Below, piece by piece: positions 11,911 to 22,545 of a stretch of DNA of 64,000 nt. Positions within the stretch are counted from its first letter, which is position 1. The number at the start of each line of letters is the position of its first letter. Source of the stretch: Membranipora membranacea (taxonomy: Eukaryota; Bryozoa; Gymnolaemata; Cheilostomatida; Membraniporidae); NCBI GenBank assembly GCA_914767715.1, contig OU612069.1:20769387-20833386 (forward strand), written 5' to 3'. A program made the position numbers and the translations under genes. Below the pieces are notes generated by a model that searched no databases, was not told the origin of the DNA, and worked only from the letters and a program-made list of their open reading frames with translations.

Positions 11911-11993
11911 TGTTAGGAGTTATCCTCTCATGCACTGATAGAGGTTAACTCCCAAATTAAATCTCACAGCTCTCTTATTTGAGGAGGTTGGCT
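11911..11993 (+). repeat. 3' LTR start of the BEL element
   Basis: It matches 7381-7463 and starts tgttaggagttatcctctca, just after a pyrimidine/purine-rich ccaccccctccgatg. The LTR may extend further (possibly to about 12250), but the 5' copy is too short to fix its end. Confidence 0.65.
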
Positions 11994-12394
11994 TAGTGGT
12001 TTTTCTTTTCTATTCTGATGATTCTGAGGAGACACATGTTTTGTGCACAGAAATTTTGCTAAGCTATGCCCTGATACATCACCATATGTAAGTGTTTCTA
12101 TATTGTCGTTTTCTGCATTATGTGTATTAGTGTATTGTGTGTTTTGCTTATCTGAAGAGCTGTTTCTATGAGCAAAGATGGGATTAATATTCAGTTTTGT
12201 GTGGCCTAAAACATATGGTAAATTTCACCAATATTAATTTTAGGTACAACCTCTGTGGCAATAAACTAAAGATAAGATACCTACAGTAAATCTACATAGA
12301 TCCCAATACATTTGTAATTACCCCAAGACAGTGGTCTTAAGACCATACAATACCATACTAGTCCCATAAGAAGTTTGACATAATTCAATTAAAA
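11994..12394. other. Sequence between the BEL 3' LTR and the right TIR
   Basis: AT-rich with no gene. It contains a short inverted pair (agtggtcttaagaccat, about 12331-12347). It may include the rest of the 3' LTR and the inner part of the host element. Confidence 0.35.
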
Positions 12395-12707
12395 TATTTT
12401 TTGATTTGTGCTGATCTGATACGAGCAGACTTCTCTACAAGTTTACTTGGTGAATTAATTGCCATCTCAACAAAATCCCACAATACAATTTCAACCTGGA
12501 ATTCCCAAATTATTAGACTAGCTAGATTACACAGAATAGGAGTTATTTCCCCACACATATAATGCCAAAACAAAACACCTTTTAATTTATAAATATGACC
12601 ACTACAACTGGGTACACCCGGTGAATTTTACAGAACATACACTAATGAAGTATAAAACGTGATCAGTATCCTGACATCAAATATTGTCCGTGCCATAACA
12701 ACTTATG

Positions 12708-13202
12708 CTATAGCTGATTCTGGCCTACTATGGTTGCTGACGCTTTCGCAGTAAGCTCCCACTCCTGGATCCTCTGAGTGACCTCATCAGGATGGAGTCC
12801 ATCTCTGAGGTTCCAGAATCTAAATTCCCACTTCCCATGCATCCTTTTCAAAAGGTGCGTGTGTAAAAATGGAGTAGCATAATTAGAGCGGTCGTTCATC
12901 AAGGCTATTTTATGATTCAAAATGATAATTCTCTCTACGAGATGCGCCGTCATCTCTTCATAGAAATCTTCATACACAGGCTCAACCATCTTACTGTGGT
13001 GATTATACAGTCCAAAATCCATGGGGAACGTTGAGTATAAAACTACATAAACTCCCCGTTTCTTCAAAGTGCTTATTCTTAGCTCAATGGCATTGAACTC
13101 GTTCTCCGTACATAAATAAACTTCCCAGTTTGCACCAGGGTAACATTCCGTCCTGTCGAACCCGACAGGACGGAATGTTACCCTGGTGCAAAGTGTGATC
13201 AA
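12708..13202 (-). pseudogene. Truncated SGNH-hydrolase-like fragment
   Basis: An intronless minus-strand frame of 164 codons. The body has alternating strand and helix character (EVYLCTENEFNAIE, RGVYVVLYSTFP, RIIILNHKIALMNDRS) and ends with LRDGLHPDEVTQRIQEW. A DG(V/L)H block near the C-terminus, followed by a short helix, is the catalytic Asp/His block of SGNH/GDSL-type esterases and of SGNH-like domains seen in invertebrate repeat-associated proteins. The GDS nucleophile block is absent because the N-terminal end is cut at a hairpin. The first ~15 codons are encoded by hairpin sequence. The frame ends 13 bp from the outer boundary of the right TIR (12695). Function is inferred from one motif and layout. 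Confidence 0.35.
13129..13192. repeat. Perfect 30-bp hairpin with 4-nt loop
   Basis: Arms 13129-13158 and 13163-13192 are exact reverse complements around loop aacc. The left arm is genuine coding sequence of the SGNH-like fragment and the right arm is its mirror image. This indicates a snap-back duplication at a broken end rather than a regulatory terminator. Confidence 0.9.
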
Positions 13203-13256
13203 CTTCTATCCATTATAACACATTCCTTCCGAACTATATATGCTAATTCTATAATA

Positions 13257-15684
13257 TTTCTATCGACTGGGCCAGTAGAAGTCTATCGACAGGAGGTAAC
13301 AATATCTGATGGGGTACCTCAGACTCTGTACTCTCTGGTGATTGCTGTGATGTATGTTGTATATCCGGCGAGATCTGACGTCTGTTCGCTCTAAGAATTT
13401 GACCGTTCTCCTTCTGAAGAGCCACTTCTCTTCCTGTGACAGCTACTACTGTAGACGAACATGGTTTAGCTCCTGGATCATTTAGTGTGACTCTATCTCC
13501 AACCTAAACTTCTGTCCTGACATTCACTCTATGTCTCCGGTTGTACTGATCGGACTGCTTGTTTCGATGCCTGGCTTCAACATATTTGAGTCTTTTCAGG
13601 TTTACCTGTTTCTCAGCCAGAATACCCATACTGTTTAAACCTAGTCCCATCAGCAGCTGGGCCGGAGAGTACCCATTCTGTAATTTCAAAAAATCTTTTG
13701 AGATCTTTGACCTTTTGCGGGGGAGGAAACTCCTGAATTGCTCTTATCTTCTCTGGATCCGCATGAATGCCTCGAGCATCAATGACATGTCCTAGAAAAG
13801 TAATTCTGCTCTGAAAAAATTGGCATTTTTCTTCATTCAGAGTAACCCCGGCACTACTCTATTCTATCTCTTCTATTTTAGCTTTCTGCGACTCTTCATC
13901 TTCTGAATGAATTGGGATGTCATCCATTTGACAAACAATCCCCTCTATGCCCTCCAATATCCTCTGCATTTCACGTGAGATTATTTCAGGAGCTATCGAT
14001 ATTCCAAATAGAAGCCTGCAACACAGGTATCTTCCAAAAGGAGTAATAAATGTAGTTAGTGCTTGGGATTCTTTTGACAGCTTCATCTTCCAAAAGCCAC
14101 TGTTGGCATCGAGTTTAGAAAAAACTTTAGACCCACCCAACTGGGCTAACAACTCATCGGTGGCTGGAAGAGGGTGATACGATCGTTTCACTGCCTCATT
14201 TAGTTTAGTAAAGTCCACACAGAGTCTGATTTTGTTGTTTTTCTTTGGGACCACACCACTCTGTGGGGCCCTCGGCTTTCTTTATCACCCGAGTTTCTCC
14301 ATTCGTCTCAGTTCTTCGAGCATTGGTTTTCTTCTCGCAGCCGCTACTCTTCTGGGGATAGACTGTCAATAAGGAGTTGCACCATCTCTGAGTTCAATTT
14401 TCACTTCTGTGTCCGTGGATCCCAGTCCTGTAAATAACTTCGGAAACTTTGTTGTCCTCTCTTGCTTTGACAATATTTCACCCACAGATGTTATGACTTG
14501 TAAACCTGACAAAGCTGGTTTGCCTATTAACTGAGTGACAAGGTCTTCTATCACATACACTGTATCAGTATACACTCAGTCTGAGTATGGTAGTTCTACT
14601 TGCGCTTTCCCTACAGTACGCAGCTTTGCATTCCCAGCTCCCAATAACTCTTAACCAGCTGGCAAAAGCTGCAGATTCAACAAATCTGCTAAGTGCTTAG
14701 GAATGGCCGAAACTGCAGCGCCTGAATCAACCTTCATGCGAGTTTCTTTCCCATCGATAAAAACATCAATAAACTGCGCTTTCATCGTCTCTGTAATAGT
14801 GTCTACGTAATCAGTACTACCATATAGTCAGTCAGATCCAAGGTGAAGGCTGTCCAGAATTTCATCTTCTTGCTCCTGGACTTCTGCTACTTTCTTATCT
14901 GCTTGAAACCTTCTCTGTGATTTACATACTTTGGCCCATGTCCCATCTTTTTACGTTTGTTACATTTACTGTTTTCTGCTGGACATTTTCAACCAAAGTG
15001 CCGCCATTTTCCACATTTCTGGCATTGACTTTTCTGCTTGAGATAATTTCTCTGCTGCCACCGTCTTCTCTTGTCAGGTGATAGGGTATCGATGTTATTG
15101 GATTCTTCTTTATTTGAGGCTATGTTCTCTCCCATCTTTTCTGCTTGTGATTGGTGTGAGATAAACTGTTTTGCCTTTTGTATGCATAACTCAAGAGTTA
15201 GGTTTTCTGTTTCAATGAGATATTTCCTTAACTCTGAATCTCTCACTCCTACCACTATACGATCTCTGACGATTTCTGGTCTCATATCACAGTTTTCACT
15301 CTGTGTTTGTAAACACACGACAAATGCGTGTATAGATTCGCTTGAATCTTGTACCATTTGGTTAAACACTAGTCTTTCATAAATCACATTCTTTACTGGT
15401 TCAAAGTACTCGTCAAAAAAATTTATTACATTTATTAGAGTTTTCTTCTTATCAGTTACACTATCGTCAAATACAAACTGATTATAAACTTGAACAGCAT
15501 CACTTCCCATGGCTACCAACATGAGACAAATCTTTTCATCTTCTGTTGCCATAGCATCAATACCCTTTACTACTTTATAGATGGAAAACTGCTCTTTGAA
15601 AATTTTCCATTTTGCAGATAAATTACTTGCTGTTAAATCAATGTTCTTCACAAACTTTTCTTGTTTACTTTCACTGGTAGCCAT
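13257..15684 (-). pseudogene. Ty3/Gypsy-like retrotransposon with large pol deletion
   Basis: Minus-strand order: Gag (14989-15684; start MATSESKQEKFVKNI, helical capsid-like body, knuckle CQKCGKWRHFG with an in-frame stop before its last Cys); a protease signature VDSGAAVSAIP near 14720-14750; RT (about 13690-14254) with VVPKKNNKIRLCVDFTKLNE, FSKLDANSGFWKMKL and QMDDIPIHSED, where the usual Y before MDD is Q; then FLGHVIDARGIHADPEKI. After DLKRF the frame jumps directly to NGYSPAQLLMGLGLNSMG, the end of an integrase catalytic region, and continues through a stop to VGDRVTLNDPG and LRANRRQISPDI. The RT thumb, all RNase H and most of integrase (roughly 500 residues) are missing. Multiple stops and shifts are present. 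LTRs are not identifiable. Confidence 0.8.
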
Positions 15685-17130
15685 TTTAGCTGATAATACT
15701 AATCTACGAATAACCTTGTTCTACAGAATATCTATTATACACTGTTCCCACTACTTTTGGCTAGGAATGTAACACAATTCCGCTCTGCACTCTATGAGAA
15801 CCTCTGAGATTCAACAAATCTCTCACCTGTTTCTTATTCTGAGACTGATGCCTGCTTTATGACCCGAGCAAATTCAACACATTTGCTAGAATCTGACCTA
15901 GCTGTCCTTATAGATTCAATAAATCTCAAATTTCCCGCCAGTCTGCCCACTGAAAAATTCCACAAATCTTTCTTGTCTGAATCGAGTTATGGTGGGTTTT
16001 ACTCTGACATCATGTTGTAGGATGGACTCACTAGTGGTTGGGTTTACAGAGATGCTCGATGGACATGAGGATGGACAGTCTTCGGTGTACTATAGGTCGG
16101 ATATCTCTTGGTAGGTTAATCTGGATTCTCCTTCACCCGGTCACCGTTCATAGTCTGGTTCTCCCCTTCCGTGCTCCTAGGTCGATCCCCTTCTGCAGAT
16201 CTGTATAAGAGTCTATCTCGACTCTACTGATCTTGTACTCAGACTATTATTTAGTGAGTCCACTTTTACTATCTATAACAAAAACCCCTCAGTTTGCTTC
16301 ATTATAGTTTAGCAGGAATATATTTTGGAAGATATTGAGTGATTTATGTAGTTTTAAATCACAATTCAAATGAAAAAATATTTAAATAATATTTAACATA
16401 TATTTTATTGTAAATATTGAGAATTGAGAAGAAACAAAAATTGAGAAATGCGAAACAATGTATTGAAGGGATATATTTTCTCAATTTTTACATATTAGCA
16501 TTGAATTCATATATATATAATAGAAATAGAGCCCAATAGAAACCTAAGCCGCTATTAGGAGTCGCTCCATTTTTCGTGAATCTTCTGTATATAAGAAATT
16601 GATGGTAGGGATTTGTTCAAGAATGATTTAGAATGAACTTAATGGGCTAGCTGAAAAACATAACATAACAAGCTTTTAATCCCTACCACTGATGGCGTCA
16701 ACCAGTAATAACAAGAACCGCAAAAACCGAGTAGGCATCTATTTATCGATGTCTATGGTATTTTCCAACAGACATTTTTACAATTTTCATTTGACATCGA
16801 GCTCAGTCCCTAGTAGTTGCAGAACGACGTAATCTCTCTTAAGTTCTCTCTGCGAATGTCTTACGACAAACCATGATTAACAGGAATTATATGAAACAGA
16901 AACCACTCATGATACGGCATATACATGGTTTCGCAAAATAATCAGCCAATTAAATGTCACCTTTCATATAATACAGCCAGATGGTTTCTTAATTTAGTTA
17001 TAGAAACTATTTATACCCCATAAGCGCGGGATTAGTTGATCACATGACACACACTCACATTGGCGAATGTCTCAGCCAAATGCACATGAATTTTATATTT
17101 CTAGTCACAGACAAGACAAACCAAGATTGA
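15685..17130. other. Non-coding region upstream of the first Gypsy element
   Basis: No genes seen. Degenerate copies of gattcaacaaatctc occur at about 15808, 15870, 15904 and 15951, with another at 14670 inside the element, so part of this is probably Gypsy leader or LTR. The rest (16300-17130) is AT-rich with no structure I can name. Confidence 0.35.
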
Positions 17131-17145
17131 GGATGAATCACAAAT

Positions 17146-17918
17146 GTGAGTACTTTCAAAAAGAAAATAAGGAATCATTCAAGTCATGGATATGACAATA
17201 CCACACCATTGATTGCTCCTGGCCACCTTTGGTTGTTTGATGATATTGATTTGATGATGATTGATGACGGACTCATCCGTCCTGCACTCACCAACCAGGC
17301 CCACCAAAAGTTCTCTGAATATGAGGATACCGTGGAATAAAAAACATAGTATGGAAGTCGAGGAATGGGATGAACCAGGCAGTGGAGAGTACACAGTTCT
17401 ACTCTAAAACCTGGTACTATGGCAGTGCCTCTAGGAGGGGCAGTCAAACACTGCTAAAAACCTGGGACTTTGGCAGTGTTTGACTGCCCCTCTTAGAGGT
17501 ACTGACAAAGTCGCAGGTTTTGGAGTAGACCTGTGGGAGAGTGGTTGATGAAAAGAATGAATATAGATACAAAAACCAACCAACAGCCTGCCAGAATGAG
17601 AAAGGAATATCCAAAGGCATTTTATGTAAGGTTTAGTGCTCCAGTGGTTGCAGTGGAACATCAAAAGTCAAAGGTTAGTTCCTCCCATATTATTTATCTG
17701 ACGCGACATTCTCAGTGTATGAGAACAGTTCAGGTCCACTGTGTACAAACAAGCCACGTGTACATCCAGTGCTAGGATTCTCATTTGACTCTGGTACAAA
17801 TCACTTTGAAGCTGATCAGCGTATAGCCGCCAGAGTCATATGCAGCGTTAGAAGGTCAGACGGAAAAACAAGCACCACTGACCGTCTTCGGAAGCTTGAT
17901 ATTGCTCAGCTTAGCTGA
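17146..17918 (+). other. Weak candidate exons split by a foldback element
   Basis: Open plus-strand stretches at 17146-17340 (DDIDLMMIDDGLIRPALTNQ), about 17530-17675 (YPKAFYVRFSAPVVAVEHQ, followed by AAG-GTTAGT) and about 17715-17918 (PVLGFSFDSGTNHFEADQ ... STTDRLRKLDIAQLS, stop) look protein-like. I could not join them with matching splice phases, and a foldback element lies between the first and second. I recognise no family. Confidence 0.2.
17399..17528. mobile_element. Foldback (MITE-like) element, ~130 bp
   Basis: Arms start ctactctaaaacctgg and end aggttttggagtag. Inner arms share a gaggggcagtcaaacactgc block and its complement. The loop is about 15 bp. Arms are ~90% complementary. 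No flanking duplication is obvious. Confidence 0.75.
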
Positions 17919-18529
17919 AAATGACACTAGTCAAAGAATGCTATCCGCACAAATTACATCAAGCCTGTAGCTACACATCATGGCATAGTACTGTGTACAT
18001 AGTCCATGCATATACCAGGTTTTTTATTGATTGATAACTCAACGTCTCAAGACTGCCTTACAAATTCTCAAGACTGCTTGCAACTTCTCAAGCAAGGAGT
18101 ACTCCGTGACGCAAGGCTGCCTCACAACACATCTTACGAGTCTTCATGGCAATTACCTACTCATTGCTGGCTACTGATCAGGTTGTCCTTTCAGAACCGA
18201 TAACTAAATTTTAATGGCAGCTTCTGCAAGTGGATGTTCTTGCTTGGTTGTTTGACCCAGTGGGTTTATTTATCACGATTGTTTGTCACAGGCCTGTCTG
18301 CAGTAAAGGAGTGGCAGTTGGGTGCCATCCTCAGCATTGAAATCATATATTTTCTGTTATTGTTATACAACATTGCTCGCATTAATTTATTATCACATAC
18401 ATTGTTGTACGTGTAAGAACAATTTTGGCTTGTTTTAGGTGTGTTTGGTGGTGATTGCCTCGACATGACTGTGTATTTAGGCCAGGAGGAAAGATAGAGA
18501 CCTTTGGATGAGGGTTCGACGAAAGAAAT

Positions 18530-18969
18530 ATGCGTTTGAGTGATGGGTTAGGTGAGTGTATTTTTAGAGCTTTTAGATGATTTTAGTGTCTTGACCTCCA
18601 AATAGTTTTGACCTACTGTAACAAATTAATATATCTTTATTTCTTACATATGGATTAACATCCTTCCCTCCCTATCATATGGATTATTGCACTCTATACT
18701 ATCAAGTATAATTATTTTATTTGCAATTGCACAAAGTGCAAACTTGCATCCAACTCCCAAAATCAATGCCATTAGTTAGAGCAGGTAACTTCAATTCCCT
18801 TATTTAAAGATAGAGAATTTTGACAGATTTTAGTGCAGGTAGACGAGACGAAGAAGAGGGAGATATGGGGTTGGATGAAGAGGATGATCTTTCGTATGAT
18901 ATAGGTTAGCTTTGTAGTTCAACTAAGAAAGTTCTGGAATAGCAGGTTTCTCTATTAGATGCGGAAAGG
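18530..18969 (+). CDS. Tentative small acidic gene, first three exons
   Basis: Three short exons join in matching phase: 18530-18551 (ATG start, donor GTGAGT), 18839-18904 (acceptor GTGCAG, donor GTTAGC) and 18946-18969 (acceptor AGCAG, donor GTATAC). They read MRLSDGL, then RRDEEEGDMGLDEEDDLSYD, then FSIRCGK. The acidic middle exon is the only notable feature. No downstream exon is clear; one candidate near 19035 would stop after a few codons. No family recognised. It could easily be chance. Confidence 0.2.
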
Positions 18970-19344
18970 GTATACATACTTATTTTTTCCCTCATTGTCT
19001 CATCTTTAGGCCCTTTCTATTGTAATAAAGAACCATGCTATGGCAGTTGTCTCCTTGTTTCTAGAGGGATGATAAATATTTCTTTTCGGAAAAATGGCAT
19101 TTGCGTGGTGGAAAATATGCATTTATATCTGCTTGTATTCCTTAGGGCCATTCAAAGCAAAGTTTTTTCACTTCGGAATTGTAGTGGAACGTTGCGAGTT
19201 GAGATGAGTTGTCTTCCCGCTGAAGAAAAGGGCGCAACTCTGAGAGTCATTTTATTTATTATACTTATTGGACTGATTTGATGGCATGCTGCGATTGTGA
19301 CAGCCTTGCATCCTAGCAGTTATATAGAATCCACGACAACTAAG

Positions 19345-19492
19345 CCTGAATCAAACTTAGCCCCAGCCAAACTTAGCCAGAGCCACAATTGGCCCGAGCC
19401 AAACTTAGCCCGAGCCAAAGTTAGCCCGGGCCGAACTTAGCCCAAGCCAAACTTAGACCGAGTCAAATTTAACCCGAACCAAATTCTGCCCT
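19345..19492. repeat. 18-bp tandem repeat
   Basis: About eight degenerate units of cgagccaaacttagcc-type sequence in a row. It sits just beyond the 3' side of the second Gypsy-like element on its coding strand, before a long pyrimidine-rich tract (19560-19860). Confidence 0.8.
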
Positions 19493-19930
19493 GTAAAGTG
19501 GTCAACAAACTATAATATACTTATATTTACCTCTAGATCTATTCTGTAAGCTCCTCGTATATGTCTTTCAATCACTACTCCCATTCATCAAGTGCCCGGT
19601 CTCCTTAATTTCCCATCTCTCCTCCCATATCCGGTCTTTCCTCCAATCCCTGTTCCTTTTATATGTTTATTTCTAGCTCTTCCATTTTCTACTTTTATAA
19701 CTCGCTCACATCTCTTTTTCTTTTCTTTTGTTCTATTTATTTGATTTTCATTTAGTCTAACGAGTTGACATTCCCTGTCTTCTCTGGTGTGAATAACTCC
19801 TTTGTTTTACTTTCTTTTCTTTTTTTTTCTTTGTCTTTAGTTTTTCTTTATCCATGTGACAAGCCAAAATCATCAAAATTGTCAAATCGGCCTCCGACAA
19901 ACCATGTCTGATGAGCCATTCACCTCCGTC

Positions 19931-20668
19931 CTAGGGCCACTGCATGCGGCCCGTTGGCCTGTTTCCGGTTACCCTCCTCTCCTCTATTACTTGTCTAGCA
20001 TCTACTCTTTCCTCTTCTCTTCTATCGTCGCTTCTCTCTATTACCTCTCTAGCATCTATACCTTCATCTTCTCTTCTGTTGTCGCTCCCCTCGTTCTCAT
20101 TTCGATCATTCGATCTCTCTCTCTCCCTCATCTTCTCTATCCCATATTCGCATTTTCTTCTCTCTTCTCTAGCATAGTCTTCTATTTTCTTCTCCGTTTT
20201 CCTCCTCATACTCTCGATTTCCCATTCTACATCTACTGTCCGCTGTACCTGCCCTCTCGCCCACCACATTATCTTACTCCTCGCTGAGATCTCCTCTGCC
20301 GCACTCATTTGTACCTCATCCCTGTACAGCTGCTCTTTTAGAATAATGGTGTGGTTTACACGATAAAACATCGTGTTATGGATATCGGGGGAGGCGTTGT
20401 TGTTTGCCACTTTTGTCATAGTTATCAGGAGGTTTATCTGACGGACAGCCTCCTTCACCATGCTGTTAGCCAACTTCGGGGGGGGGGGGGGGGGTGGGAC
20501 GTGGCCAAAGTTCAATCTCTGAGTCCCGCCACTCGCCTTATTTGTTTTTTCCAACCGTGGGACAAAGTCCCCCTCCATCCGCCTAGCCCCTCTTCTCCAC
20601 AGGTCGGGTATCCCGAAAATAAATAATATCCTTTCCTCTACTCTTGTTTCACTCAGCATCTCCCTCAA
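19931..20668 (-). CDS. Charged extra ORF downstream of Gypsy integrase
   Basis: A 245-codon open minus-strand frame. An early segment contains a seven-proline run encoded by the 17-G tract at 20478-20494, followed by KLANSMVKEAVRQINLLITM. The second half is strongly charged and predicted helical, with imperfect repeats of ~13 residues (SDNRREDEGIDAREVIE, SDDRREEERVDARQVIE). It starts about 100 bp after the pol C-terminus, where an env or accessory ORF lies in some Gypsy elements. There is no signal peptide or membrane segment, so it does not look like an envelope. No family recognised. The reading frame is intact although the neighbouring pol is broken. Confidence 0.45.
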   Translation of the reverse strand: MREMLSETRVEERILFIFGIPDLWRRGARRMEGDFVPRLEKTNKASGGTQRLNFGHVPPPPPPPKLANSMVKEAVRQINLLITMTKVANNNASPDIHNTMFYRVNHTIILKEQLYRDEVQMSAAEEISARSKIMWWARGQVQRTVDVEWEIESMRRKTEKKIEDYAREERRKCEYGIEKMRERERSNDRNENEGSDNRREDEGIDAREVIERSDDRREEERVDARQVIEERRVTGNRPTGRMQWP

Positions 20669-20767
20669 CGTAGTCCCTCCCCTGCAATGAACTGTCTAGC
20701 CTTCTACCTGCAGGTTCCTAGCTATGCTATTTCCTCTGATTACTAACGCCATCTAAAACATAAACAC

Positions 20768-22110
20768 CTAATCCCATGAAAAATCGGCTGACAGGTGTTT
20801 CCTGGACTTGATTCTGTGTGGTCTACTCACAACCTTTGGTTCAGCCTTAGCTTCCGCCGGTTCACTTTCACTTTCACACTCCTCACTCCCACTTACTGTC
20901 TCTTCCTCACCACTGCTGCTATTATCACTGGACTGGAGTTCAGATCTGATTCTAATGGCCTTGTTGTATTCAGTTTTCTTAAGTGTCTCCAATTTCTTCT
21001 TAATGTTTTCCCCTCTACTATCACAGCAAAACTATCTGGCTCCGCTCTCCTCTTTTCAATAATGCCCCTCTTTCCTTCGCTATCTTTCTCTGTTTCCACC
21101 CATACTATATCCCCTTCTTTGAGCTCACTCTGCTTACTGTGGGCCCTTTTTCTCCTGTCCCTTGCTTCCTTCTGCTTTGTTTTGATACCCTTATCCCTTT
21201 CTCTGAACTCTTCTTCCGGAACATGCGTATCTCCTGTGGAAATGTTTGTCCTCACATTCCTCCCCAACAATAGCTACGCAGGTGTTTTACCACTCTCTAG
21301 AGGAGTGTTCCTATAGAGGGGGAGTGCTAGGTTATTGTCTTTTTCTTTTTCCACATGTCCCTGACCGTTGGCACCCCTCTTTCAGCGAGGCCGTTACTCT
21401 CCGGATAATGAGGGCTGCTGGTAGTGAGTTGGATCTTGTATTCCTCCACAAAGCCTTTAAACCGTGCCTCTATATAGCATGGTCCATTATCGCATCTCAT
21501 CTTGTTGGGAATACCAAACCTGGCAAACACACTCTCCATCTTCTTCACCACTGTTTCGCTCGTCTTACTCTCTATCTCTAGTATCTCCATCCAGCGGGAG
21601 TAATAATCTATCAACAGGAGATAACTCCTCCCTTTGAATTCAAATAGATCTTACCCAAGTGTATCCCATGGTTGTCTTGGTAGTTCTGTTGTCTCCATAG
21701 GCAGATATTTCATTCTTCTATTGATGATGCATTGGTTACATCTTTCCACATACTCTTTGAGCTTTTTCCTCATACCCGGCCACCACATGCTCATACTCGC
21801 TCTTCTCATGCACTTCTCAGCCCCTTGATGACCTCTATGTATCCTCTCTGTCATGTCATTTTTCATGTTTATTGGAATAACTACCTTGTCATCTCTCATG
21901 ACAATGCCATTTTGCAGTGTCAGATGGTCTCTCTGTGACCAGTATTTTTGTAGTTCTCCTTTGTAGTGTTTTCCTTTCTTCTTCCAGCCTTGTTGTATCT
22001 CCGATACTATCTTACTATCCTACTCTAATCTCTTCTCATATTAGATCGTCAAACATCTCTTCTGCCGCTGTCAGCTTTGCCACATGCATCTCCACTCGAT
22101 TTGTTTGTTC
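20768..22110 (-). pseudogene. Ty3/Gypsy-like integrase, nearly complete but interrupted
   Basis: Minus-strand order: HHCC zinc-binding region (IHRGHQGAEKC ... WWPGM ... VERCNQC, 21651-21899); catalytic core with Asp in LLLIDYYSRWMEI, Asp in RCDNGPCY and Glu in SNGLAERGV (21327-21640), the DDE triad; a C-terminal SH3-like region (LKEGDIVWVETEKD, LRRNWRHLRKLN, 20893-21270); and an acidic tail ending RPHRIKSRKHLSADFSWD (20768-20992). Stops near 21650 and 21325 and a frameshift near 20990 separate the pieces. All catalytic residues are present. Confidence 0.8.
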
Positions 22111-22113
22111 CAT

Positions 22114-22545
22114 TTATCTTGATGTTGGATTCCCTGCTGGGCGTGAAAGGAGGTCTGCCAAGTACATTTGAGTTCCGGGTGTGTGGAATATCGAGAAACA
22201 GTACCTCATTAGTCTTAGTTTAAACCTCTGGCATCTCAACGGTAGGTTTGCCAAATCACTCTCCCCCAGAAGTTTGACTAGCGGTTTGTCGTCTGTTTCG
22301 ACTTCAAAATAGGTTCCCACGAGAAAGAAATCAAATTTTTCGCAAGCCCATGTTATTGCCAATGCTTCTTTCTCCAACTAGGCATATCTCTTCTCAGCAT
22401 CCGTCAGTTTTCTTGAGACAAATCCCACTGGCTGCCATTCTTTTGACTCATTCTCCTGTAACAAGGCTGCACCTAAAGCATAGCTTCTGGAATCTGCCGT
22501 GACTCTATCTTTCGCCCTCACATCATATTGCAGTGGATTCTTATT
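22114..22545 (-). pseudogene. Gypsy-like RNase H domain
   Basis: It begins about 22530 with NPLQYDVRAKDRV, then the catalytic strand TADSRSYALGAALLQEN, then LTDAEKRYA, an in-frame TAG at 22378-22380, and LEKEALAITWACEKF. It continues with TYFEVETDDKPLVKLLG and ends with TPGTQMYLADLLSR. These are the D, E and D blocks of the Ty3/Gypsy RNase H, leading into the integrase. RT itself is absent: upstream of 22545 the homology stops. Confidence 0.75.

Larger units (their letters stand above)
7381..11993 (+). mobile_element. Defective BEL/Pao LTR retrotransposon
   Basis: An 83-bp direct repeat at 7381-7463 and 11911-11993, starting TGTTA and differing at about 2-3 positions, brackets BEL/Pao coding sequence and is read as LTR remnant. 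The two copies diverge after their shared ggaggttggct, so at least one LTR is truncated. The order is LTR, Gag, protease, N-terminal RT, then a replaced segment (9759-11100) where the rest of RT, RNase H and most of integrase should be, then the pol C-terminal DUF5641-like tail and the LTR. High LTR similarity suggests fairly recent insertion, but the coding region is broken. It is nested inside the TIR-bounded element. Confidence 0.75.
5819..12695. mobile_element. Large TIR-bounded composite element hosting a nested BEL retrotransposon
   Basis: The left end starting at 5819 (tggcacggacaa) and about 300 bp inward is repeated in inverted orientation at about 12395-12695. Matched blocks include gggtgtacccagctgtagtg (left), its right-arm counterpart with one change, and a shared block around a GGAATTCCAGGTTGAAA word. 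The arms are roughly 85-90% identical by eye. Inside the left arm are subterminal ~150-bp tandem repeats, then a gutted BEL/Pao element. No transposase for the TIR element is recognisable, so it looks non-autonomous. I could not see an unambiguous target-site duplication. An alternative is a segmental inverted duplication rather than a transposon. Confidence 0.6.

Noticed and set aside
15071-15382. Plus-strand 103-codon frame
   Set aside because: Antisense of the Gypsy Gag.
19856-20287. Plus-strand hydrophobic/serine-rich frames opposite the Gypsy-like element
   Set aside because: Antisense shadow of the charged minus-strand ORF; purine-rich coding strand gives pyrimidine-rich Leu/Ser frames.
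20795-21316. Plus-strand frame of 173 codons
   Set aside because: Antisense of the integrase C-terminus, which has clear family motifs.
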